Below, piece after piece: positions 34,947 through 42,598 of a stretch of DNA of 64,000 nucleotides. Origin of the DNA: Pauljensenia sp902373545 (GTDB lineage Bacteria; Actinomycetota; Actinomycetes; Actinomycetales; Actinomycetaceae); contig NZ_JAPWAG010000006.1 in the NCBI RefSeq assembly GCF_041432775.1, positions 1 through 64,000 on the forward strand, written 5' to 3'. Both the position numbers and the translations under genes were made by a program. How positions within the stretch are numbered: position 1 is the first letter of the stretch; the number at the start of each line of letters is the position of its first letter. Under the pieces are notes generated by a model. That model saw only the letters and a program-made list of their open reading frames with translations, was not told the DNA's origin and ran no database searches.

Positions 34947-37900
34947 CTATGAGCCACTCTGCGCGTCAGCCGATGCTGACGGCGCTGGCGCCGCGTCCGT
35001 AGCTGACGGACTCGGGCTAGGCGCGGGCACGGCACCAGAAGAAGCACCGCCCAGCGCGGTCTGCGCCGCCTCGGCGCGGTTCAGCGCATCGTGCAGGCGG
35101 TTCTGGGCCTCACCGTATGCCGTCCAGTCGCCCTTGCTCATCGCGGCGTCCGCATCGCGCAGCGCCTGACCCGCGTCGGACACGGCCTGGCTCAGCTGCG
35201 CGGACGGGTCACCCGAGACGGAGGCACCGGACTGTCCCCCGCTGTCGCCAGCCGGTGTTGAAGGCCTGGTCGTCGCGGCCGTCCCGTCGTCTGCGACGAG
35301 CTGGCGCAGGGACTCCTCGAGGGTGGGCGCGAAGCCGACCTTGTCGCCGAAAGCCGTCAGGACGGAGCGCAGCACGGGGTAGGACGCGGATCCGGTGCCC
35401 TGGACATAGACGGGCTGGACGTAGAGCAGGCCGCCACCCACGGGCAGGGTCAGCAGGTTGCCTCGGATGACGGTCGAGTCAGCCTGGTTGAGCAGGTTCA
35501 GCTGGGTGGCGATCTTCTCGTCGGAGTCGTACTTGTTCTGGACCTGGCCGGGGCCGGGCACGGTCGTCGACGAGGGCAGGGCCAGCAGGCGGAGCTTGCC
35601 GTAGCCCTCGCGCACCTCGCCGGGGGTGTTCCCCGTCTCGGAATCGACCGCGAGGAAGCCAGCCATGGCCTCGCGACGGCCCTCACCGCCGCCACCGGGC
35701 ACGAACACGGAGGTCAGCGAGAACTCGGCGCTCTCCTGGCCGGGCATCTGCATGGTCAGGTAGTACGGGGGCTGGAGCGAGGTCGGGGCGGACACGCGGT
35801 TGCCGTTGGCGTCGGTGCGCTGGGCGGCGGAGGCGGACGCGTCCCCGTAGGTGGAGGTTTCCTCGGCCAGGCGCCAGCGGTCGCCGCCCGAGTAGAAGCC
35901 AGCCGCGTCGGTGACGTGGTAGGTAGCCAGCAGGTTGCGCTGGACCTTGAACATGTCCTCTGGGTAGCGCAGGTGGCTCATGAGGTCGCCGGAGATGGCG
36001 GACATGGGCTCGACGCTGCCGGGGTAGATCTTTTCCCAGGTGCGCAGGATCGGGTCCTGGTCGTCCCAACGGAACAGGCGCACAGAGCCGTCGTAGGCGT
36101 CGACGACGGCCTTGACGGAGTTACGCATGTAGTTGATCTTGTTGTTCTGGACGTACTGGCCCACCTGCGTGGACTGGGAGTCCACGGTCGCGTCCGAGAG
36201 GGACTCGTGCTGGGAGTAGGGGTAGTTGTTCGTGGTCGTGTAGGCGTCGACCACCCACACCAGGCGCTTGGGGGTCGAGGCGTCCCCGTCCATGTCGACG
36301 ACCGCCGGGTAGGCGGACTGCTCGAGCGTCAGGTAGGGGGCGACCTTGGACACGCGCTGGAGTGGGTCGCGGTCGTAGAGGATTTGCGAGGCCTCGTTGG
36401 TCTGGGAGGAGAAGAACAGGTCGGTGGACCCGAACTTGATGGCGTACAGGAGCTTGTTCCACGTGTTACCCACGGAGGGGCCGCCGTTGCCGGTGAAGGT
36501 CGTGGAGACCTGGCCGCCGACCGCGGTGTCATCCGGGTAGTCGAGTTCCTGGGGTGCCGCCCCCTCGGGGGCGCCGACGATGGAGTACGTGGGCGAGCCG
36601 GGGCTAAAGTAGACGCGCTCCTCGTAGTCACCCATTTCGCCCACCGACGGCACGGACTGCTCCCAGTAGGAGGGCAGGCCGTCGCTGGTCAGCTGGTTGC
36701 CGTAGGCGGCGACCGCACCGAAGCCGTGCGTGTAGACGGTGTGCTGGTTGACCCAGGTCTGCTGCTCGGCGGACAGGCCGGACAGGTTGAGTTCGCGCAC
36801 GGAGATGACAGTGTCGCGGCGCTCGCCGCCCACGTCGTAGCGGTCGACCTTCATGCCGGAGTTGAAGCCGTAGTACAGGCGGGACTGCTGGAGCTGCTGG
36901 ACGGTCTTCGTGATGACCTTGGGGTCGAGGAGGCGCACCTGGGAGGTCAGGGCCTCGTTGTCGAACTGGCCGGCCGAGGCCGTGGTGGCCGCGTCGTAGT
37001 TGGTCTGGTAGTCGACGTCGTCGAGGCCGTAGGCGGCCAGGGTTGCGTCGATGTTGCGCTGGATGTAGGGCGATTCGAGGGTGCGCTGGTTGGGGCGCAC
37101 GCGGAACTGCTCGATGAGCGCGGGGTATGCCCCACCCAGGATCAGGGCCGCGATGACGGTGACGGCGACGCCCGTGACGGGCAGGCGCCAGGTGCCGCGG
37201 AACGCAGCGACGACGAAGAGGGCGGCGACCAGGAAGGAGATGACCGCCAGGATCGAGTGGGCGGGCAGGGTCGCGTTGATGTCAGAGTACATGGCGCCGT
37301 GGATGGAGCCCGTATCCGAGGTGAGCAGTTCGTAGCGGCCCAGCCAGTAGTTGATGCCGATGAAGACGGACAGCGTGGCTGCCATCAGGCCGGTCTGCAG
37401 GCGCGCGTGCTTGGAGGCGTGGGGGCGCGGAGCCAGTCGGATCGTCCCGTAGAGGTAGTTGACCACGAGGGCGGCGGCCAGGCCGATGCCGGTGACCGCC
37501 ATCAGGAAGGAGACGAGCACCTTGATCGCGGGCAGAACGAAGACGAAGAAGGAGATGTCCAGGCCGAACTGGGGGTCGACCTGGTCGAAGGAGGAAGCGT
37601 TGAGGAACTGCAGCAGGGTGCGCCATTCGGTGGCCAGGCGAGCGCCGTTCGTGAAGCCGAAGAAGAGCGCGACGGCCCAGAAGGCGAAGCGCCGCACGGG
37701 TTCGAGTGCTTCCTGATAGGCGCGCAGCGAGGCGGAGGCCTGCCCGCGCGTGGAGGAGGCGCGGTGGCGATAGGCGTAGGCCATGGAGAAGTACAACAGG
37801 CCGGTCGCAACCACCATGCCGACCGCGAAGAGGCCGATGTGAGCCCCCCACTGGGTCAAGATGACGCGGGTGGCGCTCATCTGGCGGAACCACAGGATCT

Positions 37901-38069
37901 CCGTCCAGACGATGGAGGCACCGTAGATGACGCCGATGATGGCGATGAGCGCGGTAACCGTGATCGCGCCGGGGCCGGGCTTGCGCAGCTTCACCTCGAC
38001 GTGTGGCGTTCGCGGCCCTCGTGGTCGGCGCGGCTCATCGGATCCGAAGACCGAAAATGGGAAGCTCAC
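34947..38069 (-). CDS. UPF0182 family membrane protein
   Basis: This 1040-aa protein has about seven membrane helices in the first 340 residues and a large extracellular domain (about 340-960). It carries family blocks such as SPYIQRNIDATLAAYGL, TVYTHGFGAVAAYGN, RPYDDP-like GSVRLFRWDDQDPILRTWEKIYPG and LRYPEDMFKVQRNLL. The C-terminus is a low-complexity Ala/Ser/Pro tail. The function is unknown; it is the orthologue class of Rv3193c, and its position beside a YlbL-like protease is conserved. The GTG start at 38069 follows AGAGAGGA. Divergent from the PPA1309 gene with about 100 bp between. Confidence 0.93.
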   Translation of the reverse strand: MSFPFSVFGSDEPRRPRGPRTPHVEVKLRKPGPGAITVTALIAIIGVIYGASIVWTEILWFRQMSATRVILTQWGAHIGLFAVGMVVATGLLYFSMAYAYRHRASSTRGQASASLRAYQEALEPVRRFAFWAVALFFGFTNGARLATEWRTLLQFLNASSFDQVDPQFGLDISFFVFVLPAIKVLVSFLMAVTGIGLAAALVVNYLYGTIRLAPRPHASKHARLQTGLMAATLSVFIGINYWLGRYELLTSDTGSIHGAMYSDINATLPAHSILAVISFLVAALFVVAAFRGTWRLPVTGVAVTVIAALILGGAYPALIEQFRVRPNQRTLESPYIQRNIDATLAAYGLDDVDYQTNYDAATTASAGQFDNEALTSQVRLLDPKVITKTVQQLQQSRLYYGFNSGMKVDRYDVGGERRDTVISVRELNLSGLSAEQQTWVNQHTVYTHGFGAVAAYGNQLTSDGLPSYWEQSVPSVGEMGDYEERVYFSPGSPTYSIVGAPEGAAPQELDYPDDTAVGGQVSTTFTGNGGPSVGNTWNKLLYAIKFGSTDLFFSSQTNEASQILYDRDPLQRVSKVAPYLTLEQSAYPAVVDMDGDASTPKRLVWVVDAYTTTNNYPYSQHESLSDATVDSQSTQVGQYVQNNKINYMRNSVKAVVDAYDGSVRLFRWDDQDPILRTWEKIYPGSVEPMSAISGDLMSHLRYPEDMFKVQRNLLATYHVTDAAGFYSGGDRWRLAEETSTYGDASASAAQRTDANGNRVSAPTSLQPPYYLTMQMPGQESAEFSLTSVFVPGGGGEGRREAMAGFLAVDSETGNTPGEVREGYGKLRLLALPSSTTVPGPGQVQNKYDSDEKIATQLNLLNQADSTVIRGNLLTLPVGGGLLYVQPVYVQGTGSASYPVLRSVLTAFGDKVGFAPTLEESLRQLVADDGTAATTRPSTPAGDSGGQSGASVSGDPSAQLSQAVSDAGQALRDADAAMSKGDWTAYGEAQNRLHDALNRAEAAQTALGGASSGAVPAPSPSPSATDAAPAPSASADAQSGS

Positions 38070-38169
38070 AGCAATCCTCTCTGTTAAACCGAAAGCTAGG
38101 TCCCAGTCTACCGGCGGGCACGTTGTTCTTCGTTGCTGTCTTGTCCGCTCTCCGTGAGATTATGGGGTT

Positions 38170-38739
38170 ATGACTGTTGAGATGATGCCGAGTGCGCGAC
38201 AGATCGCGCTGGCCAACGTAGTTGTTGATATTGAGAAGGGTGCCGCCCGGGTTGGGTGGGACCACGCGCCTTCCATTTACGCGCTGGTTCCCACGGCGAT
38301 GCTGCTCGCCGATCCGAATCTGCCGTCCGACATCGCCGATCAGCTCCGAAGCGGGTGGGACGGCTCGGAGGATCACCTGAGTGCCATCATTCAGGAGGAT
38401 CTGGACACTGACGACGTGGAGCAAGTTCTCGCCCACCTCGCCTGGCCCGAGGCCGTCCCGGGCGCCGCGATCACCGTCGAACGCATCGTGGTTCCCCCGG
38501 AGGTGGAGGACGAGGCCCCCGAGGACCCGGAGGAGGCCCTGGAGTTCATTTCCAATCACCCCTCGCGCACGGACGTGCGCCTGGCGGTGGGTGTCATGCG
38601 TACCGGCGAGTCCTGGTGCGCGCTGCGCACGCGCCCCTTCGACTCCGACGACAAGGTCGGGCAGGGCTCCGCGCTGGTCCCCGCCCTCGTTGAGGCACTG
38701 CGCGCGTCCCTCGAGCCGGTGACGGAGGAGGAAGCCTGA
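38170..38739 (+). CDS. PPA1309 family protein
   Basis: This 189-aa soluble acidic protein belongs to an actinobacterial family of unknown function. Typical features are RQIALANVVVDIEKGAARVGWDHAPSIYALVPTAMLL at the N-terminus, LAWPEAVPGAAITVERIVVPPEVE in the middle and RTGESWCALR.RPFD near the end. The family sits between UPF0182 and YlbL-like genes in many genomes, as here, so a role with those membrane proteins is likely but undefined. The gene ends in a paired 14-mer terminator. Confidence 0.9.
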   Translation: MTVEMMPSARQIALANVVVDIEKGAARVGWDHAPSIYALVPTAMLLADPNLPSDIADQLRSGWDGSEDHLSAIIQEDLDTDDVEQVLAHLAWPEAVPGAAITVERIVVPPEVEDEAPEDPEEALEFISNHPSRTDVRLAVGVMRTGESWCALRTRPFDSDDKVGQGSALVPALVEALRASLEPVTEEEA

Positions 38740-38752
38740 GAGCATAGAGGAG

Positions 38753-38791
38753 GCCCCGGCCTCGTCCGGACCAGATGGACGAGGCCGGGGC
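38753..38791. terminator. Paired 14-mer inverted-repeat terminator
   Basis: Exact complement at 38753-38766 and exact 14-mer at 38778-38791 form a perfect 14-bp stem with an 11-base loop. It serves the convergent PPA1309 and YlbL-like genes. Confidence 0.85.
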
Positions 38792-38844
38792 CCTTGTGCA
38801 CCCACCTGACGAAAGCCGGTGGGCGGGCTTGAGAGCGCCCCGCG

Positions 38845-40023
38845 CTACTGGCAGGTCGGCAAGGTTGCGCCGTTGCCTTCCGCGATCGTGGCGACGGCGG
38901 TGGCGGCTTCGGACAGGTTGGAGACCTTCACGACGCGCAGACCGTCGGGGACATGCCCGACGACTTCGGAGCAGTTGTCGGAGGGGGCCAGGAACCACTG
39001 GGCGCCGTCGTCGTGGGCGCCCCACATCTTTTGCTGGATGCCGCCGATGGGGCCGACCTGGCCGTCGAAGGACATCGTGCCGGTGCCGGCGATGGCGTTG
39101 CCGCCGGTCATGTCGCCGGGGGTGAGGCGGTCGATGATGCCCAGGGAGAACATCATGCCGGCGCTGGGGCCGCCGACGCCGTCGAGGTTGAAGGAGATGT
39201 CAACGGGCAGCTCCGGGGTGACGGACAGGTAGATGCCGAGCTTGGACCCGCTTTCGGTGGCGGAGGCGGCGATGGAGTCGAAGGAGACGTCGCGCACCAC
39301 GCCGTCGCGCTCGATGGTGAGGGTCATGTGGCTTCCGGCGGGCACCGTGCGCATGAGTGTGAAGGGCAGTGAGGCGTGGGTGATCTCGTGGCGCGTACCG
39401 TCGGGCGTTGTGATCGCTTGGAGGATGTCGCCCTGCTGGACGATGCCGTCCGCGTTGGAGCCCTCCGTGGCGCCTTCGATCGTGACGGTCGCGGGGACGT
39501 CCCAGCCGAGGTATTCGAGGGCGGCGACCTGAGAGGTGGTCTGCGAGTTGCGCATCATGGCGGACTGGGCATCGCTGATTTCGTTGTACGTGGTCCCCGA
39601 GGGGTAGACCGATTCGTAGTCGACGATCTTGGAGTGAGAGTCGAAGTAGGCCATGAGCAGCTGGGCGAAGTTCAGGCGATTGCCGGGCCCACCCGATTCG
39701 GAGACGGTGACCATGCGCAGCTGGCCCTGGCCGGGCTTCGCCTTGGCGGTGACTGACGCCGATTGGGCGTCGTCGAGCTGGACCTCCTCCCCCGTCGTGG
39801 GGTCAGTGCCTTCGATGGCAATCATCGGTTCGCCGTTGGCGGAACCCAGCACGTTGAAGGTTGGGCCGGGGCTGGAGACCACGAAGGGGACGGGCACCCA
39901 CAGGAGGATGACCGCCATTGCAAGCATCGCCAGGAATGCTGTGATGATCCTCCATCTGCGCATGGGGCTCTCGCGGTCAGCCTCCTCATGCAGGTCGGGC
40001 TCGCCGTCAATTCTCGAGGTCAT
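38845..40023 (-). CDS. YlbL/Lon-like PDZ membrane serine protease
   Basis: This 392-aa membrane protein has one N-terminal helix (about 22-45, IITAFLAMLAMAVILLWVPVP), a PDZ-like domain (about 175-255) and a C-terminal Lon-type protease domain. The catalytic dyad is visible as Ser about 287 in VGGPSAGMMFS and Lys about 332 in GGIQQKMWGA, 45 residues apart as in Lon. The orthologue class includes Rv3194c and Bacillus YlbL, membrane proteases of poorly defined substrate. The ATG at 40023 with GAAGGA was preferred over 40056. Divergent from the DUF2342 gene. Confidence 0.93.
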   Translation of the reverse strand: MTSRIDGEPDLHEEADRESPMRRWRIITAFLAMLAMAVILLWVPVPFVVSSPGPTFNVLGSANGEPMIAIEGTDPTTGEEVQLDDAQSASVTAKAKPGQGQLRMVTVSESGGPGNRLNFAQLLMAYFDSHSKIVDYESVYPSGTTYNEISDAQSAMMRNSQTTSQVAALEYLGWDVPATVTIEGATEGSNADGIVQQGDILQAITTPDGTRHEITHASLPFTLMRTVPAGSHMTLTIERDGVVRDVSFDSIAASATESGSKLGIYLSVTPELPVDISFNLDGVGGPSAGMMFSLGIIDRLTPGDMTGGNAIAGTGTMSFDGQVGPIGGIQQKMWGAHDDGAQWFLAPSDNCSEVVGHVPDGLRVVKVSNLSEAATAVATIAEGNGATLPTCQ

Positions 40024-40148
40024 CTCAGTTTCCTTCACCGTGCTATTGTGTCGCACCAGCGTGGGCAGCGCACGCCCGCCCTTATGCTCTCAGCGTTTTC
40101 GCAGGGTTTTGTCAGCCCGATTCAACGCCTGCCAGCTAGTCTGTGGCC

Positions 40149-41624
40149 ATGAATGACAATGAGTCTGGCACCCCCTTTGAGGATTTTCTGCGCTCTCTCC
40201 TGGGAGACGAGGCCGCCGCCGAGGCAGCCCGTGCCCTTGAGGCCCAGGGCTTCGACCCCGCCAACCTGCCCCCGGAGTTTTCGGATCCGGCGCGCATGAA
40301 GGCGGCGCTGGGACAGTTCCAGTTCCTGATGAACACGACGGCTGGCCCGGTGAATTGGCGGGTCGTGGAGGATAGCGCGAAGCAGGCGGCATACGTCAGC
40401 GGCGACCCCTCCCCCACGGCGACCGAGGCTGAGGCGGCGCGTCAAGCGATGACAATTGCGGACCTGTGGCTCGACGCCGTCACTGATTTCGCATCCGGGC
40501 CGGTGACGCGCGACGTGTGGAGCAAGGTCGCCTGGGTCGAGCACACGATCCCCACGTGGAAGCGCATCTGTGAGCCCGTGGCGCTGAACGTGTCGCGCGC
40601 CCTGTCGGGGGCGTTGTCCGAGCAGTTCGGTGAGGGTGCCGAGAGCGACGTTGCCCTGCCGGACGGGATGGCGGCCATGCTCGGCAAGACGCAGGAGATG
40701 ATGCCGCGTCTGTCGGCGATGATGTTCTCCGCGCAGCTGGCCCGCGCGCTGGGCGCTTTGGCCGGGGAGTCCTTCGGCACTTTCGACACGGGCATTCCCC
40801 TGTCGGATACCTCGCACGCGGCTCTGCTGCCCCACAACGTCGCGCAGTTCGCCGACGGCTTGGATGCTCCTTTCGAGGAGGTGCGCCAGTTCCTGGCGGT
40901 GCGTGAGGCCGCCCATCGGCGCTTGTTTGCCTCGGTTCCGTGGCTGGAGGGCGATCTGGTGCGCGCGGTCGAGCGCTACGCCTCCCAGATCGCAATCGAC
41001 ACGGAGGCGATTGCGCAGGCAGCGCGCTCGGTGGATCCCTCGGATCCGCAGTCCGTGGAGTCGGCGCTCAGCGGCGGCGTGTTCGCGCTGTCGACCACGC
41101 CGGATCAGCGCCGAGCGCTGACACGCCTGGAGACGATGTTGGCCCTCATCGAGGGGTGGGTCGAGGTCGTCACGGCCCGCGCGACGCTGCCCTATCTGCC
41201 CCACGCGGACGCGCTGCGCGAGATGATGCGTCGCCGCCGCGCGTCGGGCGGCCCGGCAGAGGAGATTCTGGGCTCCCTGATGGGCCTCAAGATGCGTCCG
41301 CGCCAGGCGCGCGGCGCCGCCGAGATCTTCACGCTCGTGGAGGCGGACGGCGGTCGCGACGCCCGCGAGGCGCTGTGGTCGCACCCGGATATGGTGCCCT
41401 CGGACACCGAGCTGGCCACGCCTGACACGTTCCTGACGCTACGCCGGGCGGCGGCCGAGGAGGACGCGGATATTGACGCCGCGCTCAATTCACTGCTTGA
41501 TGGCACGCTCGGCTGGGCAGAGGGTCTGGAGCCCGGGGACGAGGCCGGGGCAGGGTCGGACGCGTCGGCTCCGAAGGCTCTCGGCTCGGAGGACGACGAC
41601 ACAGACACGCGCGAATCGGAATGA
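40149..41624 (+). CDS. DUF2342 family protein (zincin-like)
   Basis: This 491-aa protein belongs to the DUF2342 family, annotated elsewhere as zinc-dependent metalloprotease or coenzyme-F420-associated protein; the function is not proved. Family blocks: LRSLLGDEAAAEAARAL, WRVVEDSAKQAAYVSGDP, VGNVD-type SAQLARALGALAGESFG, VAQFADGLDAPFEEVRQFLAVREAAHRRLFASVPWLEGDLV. I see EAAHRRLF but no HExxH motif, so the protease label is doubtful. The ATG at 40149 was preferred over GTG at 40143. It matches Rv3195 in position. A copy of the 14-mer lies near the C-terminus (41538-41551). Confidence 0.85.
   Translation: MNDNESGTPFEDFLRSLLGDEAAAEAARALEAQGFDPANLPPEFSDPARMKAALGQFQFLMNTTAGPVNWRVVEDSAKQAAYVSGDPSPTATEAEAARQAMTIADLWLDAVTDFASGPVTRDVWSKVAWVEHTIPTWKRICEPVALNVSRALSGALSEQFGEGAESDVALPDGMAAMLGKTQEMMPRLSAMMFSAQLARALGALAGESFGTFDTGIPLSDTSHAALLPHNVAQFADGLDAPFEEVRQFLAVREAAHRRLFASVPWLEGDLVRAVERYASQIAIDTEAIAQAARSVDPSDPQSVESALSGGVFALSTTPDQRRALTRLETMLALIEGWVEVVTARATLPYLPHADALREMMRRRRASGGPAEEILGSLMGLKMRPRQARGAAEIFTLVEADGGRDAREALWSHPDMVPSDTELATPDTFLTLRRAAAEEDADIDAALNSLLDGTLGWAEGLEPGDEAGAGSDASAPKALGSEDDDTDTRESE
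41538..41551 (+). repeat. Coding copy of the 14-mer GACGAGGCCGGGGC
   Basis: This exact copy lies inside the C-terminal acidic tail of the DUF2342 gene, where it encodes Asp-Glu-Ala-Gly. Confidence 0.7.
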
Positions 41625-41634
41625 TCTGACAAGT

Positions 41635-41643
41635 TATCCACAG
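41635..41643 (+). promoter_or_regulatory. DnaA-box-like site
   Basis: A fourth exact TTATCCACA in the window lies in the 95-bp leader between the DUF2342 stop and the ThiF-like gene. Confidence 0.45.
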
Positions 41644-41681
41644 ATTTTTCAAAACGCTGCGCAGTGAACCTACACGGGTTC

Positions 41682-41721
41682 ATGATGATCTCAACAGGCA
41701 TGAAACAAAGGAGATCATCAT
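41682..41721 (+). promoter_or_regulatory. Hairpin sequestering the start of the ThiF-like gene
   Basis: ATGATGATCTC (41682-41692) and GAGATCATCAT (41711-41721) form a perfect 11-bp inverted repeat with an 18-base loop. The right arm covers the end of the ribosome binding site (AAAGGAG, 41707-41713) and the first two bases of the start codon at 41720. Just upstream, TGAACC (41665-41670) pairs with GGTTCA (41677-41682). A translational-control role is inference. Confidence 0.6.
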
Positions 41722-42598
41722 GAACCTGGCACCCCACACTGCGATCCTGTGGCGCGGCCCCGGCGCCGTGCGAATCGGCGGCGACCGCTCCCGTTACGTG
41801 TTGCTCGATGACCTGCATGCAGGCGACCAAATCTGGCTGAGCAACCAGGCGCGCTCACCTCGCTCCCCCGAGCCCACCACGGCCTCGCCCGAGCTCATCG
41901 CGGCGCTGCGCCGCGCGCACCTGATCGACCAGGAGGACAGGCGCGCCCCGCTGCGCATGGGGGTCCTCGGTGCCGTTCCCGCCGCCGCGCTCGCGCTGCG
42001 AGCCCTGGCCGATACGCTCCTTCTCTCGCTCGCGGTCGACGCCGACCAGCTCGTGGACAAAGACTGGGACCGCGTCTTCGGCGGCTCCTTCACCGGAACG
42101 CCGCGCGACCGTGCGATTCGGCGCGAGCTTGCGCCCCTCATTGCCCTGCCGTCCCTCCACTATCAAGGAGACGTCGACATGGCGCTCGTGTGCGCCGACC
42201 GCGTCGTCGATCCCGGCGTTCCCTTCGAGCTGACGATCCACGACACGCCGCACCTCATCGTGACCCGCGGCGAACACTCCTACGAGGTCGGGCCCTTCGT
42301 CATTCCCGGCATCACCCCGTGCTACCAGTGCGCCGAGCACGCACGCGCCCAGGAGGACCCTTTCCACCTCACACACCTGCGCGAGCTCACCGACTGGCCG
42401 CTGGGGACCCTGCCGATGCTGGCCCACTACGCCGCTGCTCTGCGCGTGGCGCGCCTGATCCGCGACTTCGCGTCGGGTGCGCTGACGACGCAGCTGTGCA
42501 CCGAAGTCGCAACGATTGACGAGGACGGGACGATCACCGTGGAACGCACCGCCCCCGCGCCCGAGTGCGTGTGCGGGATCACCGGGCTGGCCTGCTAG
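41720..42598 (+). CDS. ThiF/cyclodehydratase-like protein, degenerate
   Basis: This 292-aa protein resembles the N-terminal, ThiF-like/RiPP-recognition proteins related to TOMM cyclodehydratase partners, the class I associate with Rv3196. A winged-helix-like N-terminus (LIAALRRAHLI) is followed by a Rossmann-like part without the canonical GxGxxG ATP site. A zinc-type Cys arrangement is present (CYQCAEHARAQED and CVCGITGLAC at the end). No RiPP precursor or nuclease-like partner is near. Its stop overlaps the convergent uvrD2 stop (CTAG palindrome, 42595-42598). The ribosome binding site is AAAGGAG, partly inside a hairpin. Confidence 0.72.
   Translation: MNLAPHTAILWRGPGAVRIGGDRSRYVLLDDLHAGDQIWLSNQARSPRSPEPTTASPELIAALRRAHLIDQEDRRAPLRMGVLGAVPAAALALRALADTLLLSLAVDADQLVDKDWDRVFGGSFTGTPRDRAIRRELAPLIALPSLHYQGDVDMALVCADRVVDPGVPFELTIHDTPHLIVTRGEHSYEVGPFVIPGITPCYQCAEHARAQEDPFHLTHLRELTDWPLGTLPMLAHYAAALRVARLIRDFASGALTTQLCTEVATIDEDGTITVERTAPAPECVCGITGLAC

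Noticed and set aside
40149..41624. Zinc metalloprotease on the basis of the family name
   Set aside because: No HExxH-type motif is visible in the sequence, so only the DUF family is claimed.
41720..42598. Active RiPP (TOMM) biosynthesis locus
   Set aside because: Only one degenerate ThiF-like protein is present; there is no precursor peptide, YcaO protein or exporter, and the gene is part of a conserved housekeeping-like cluster.
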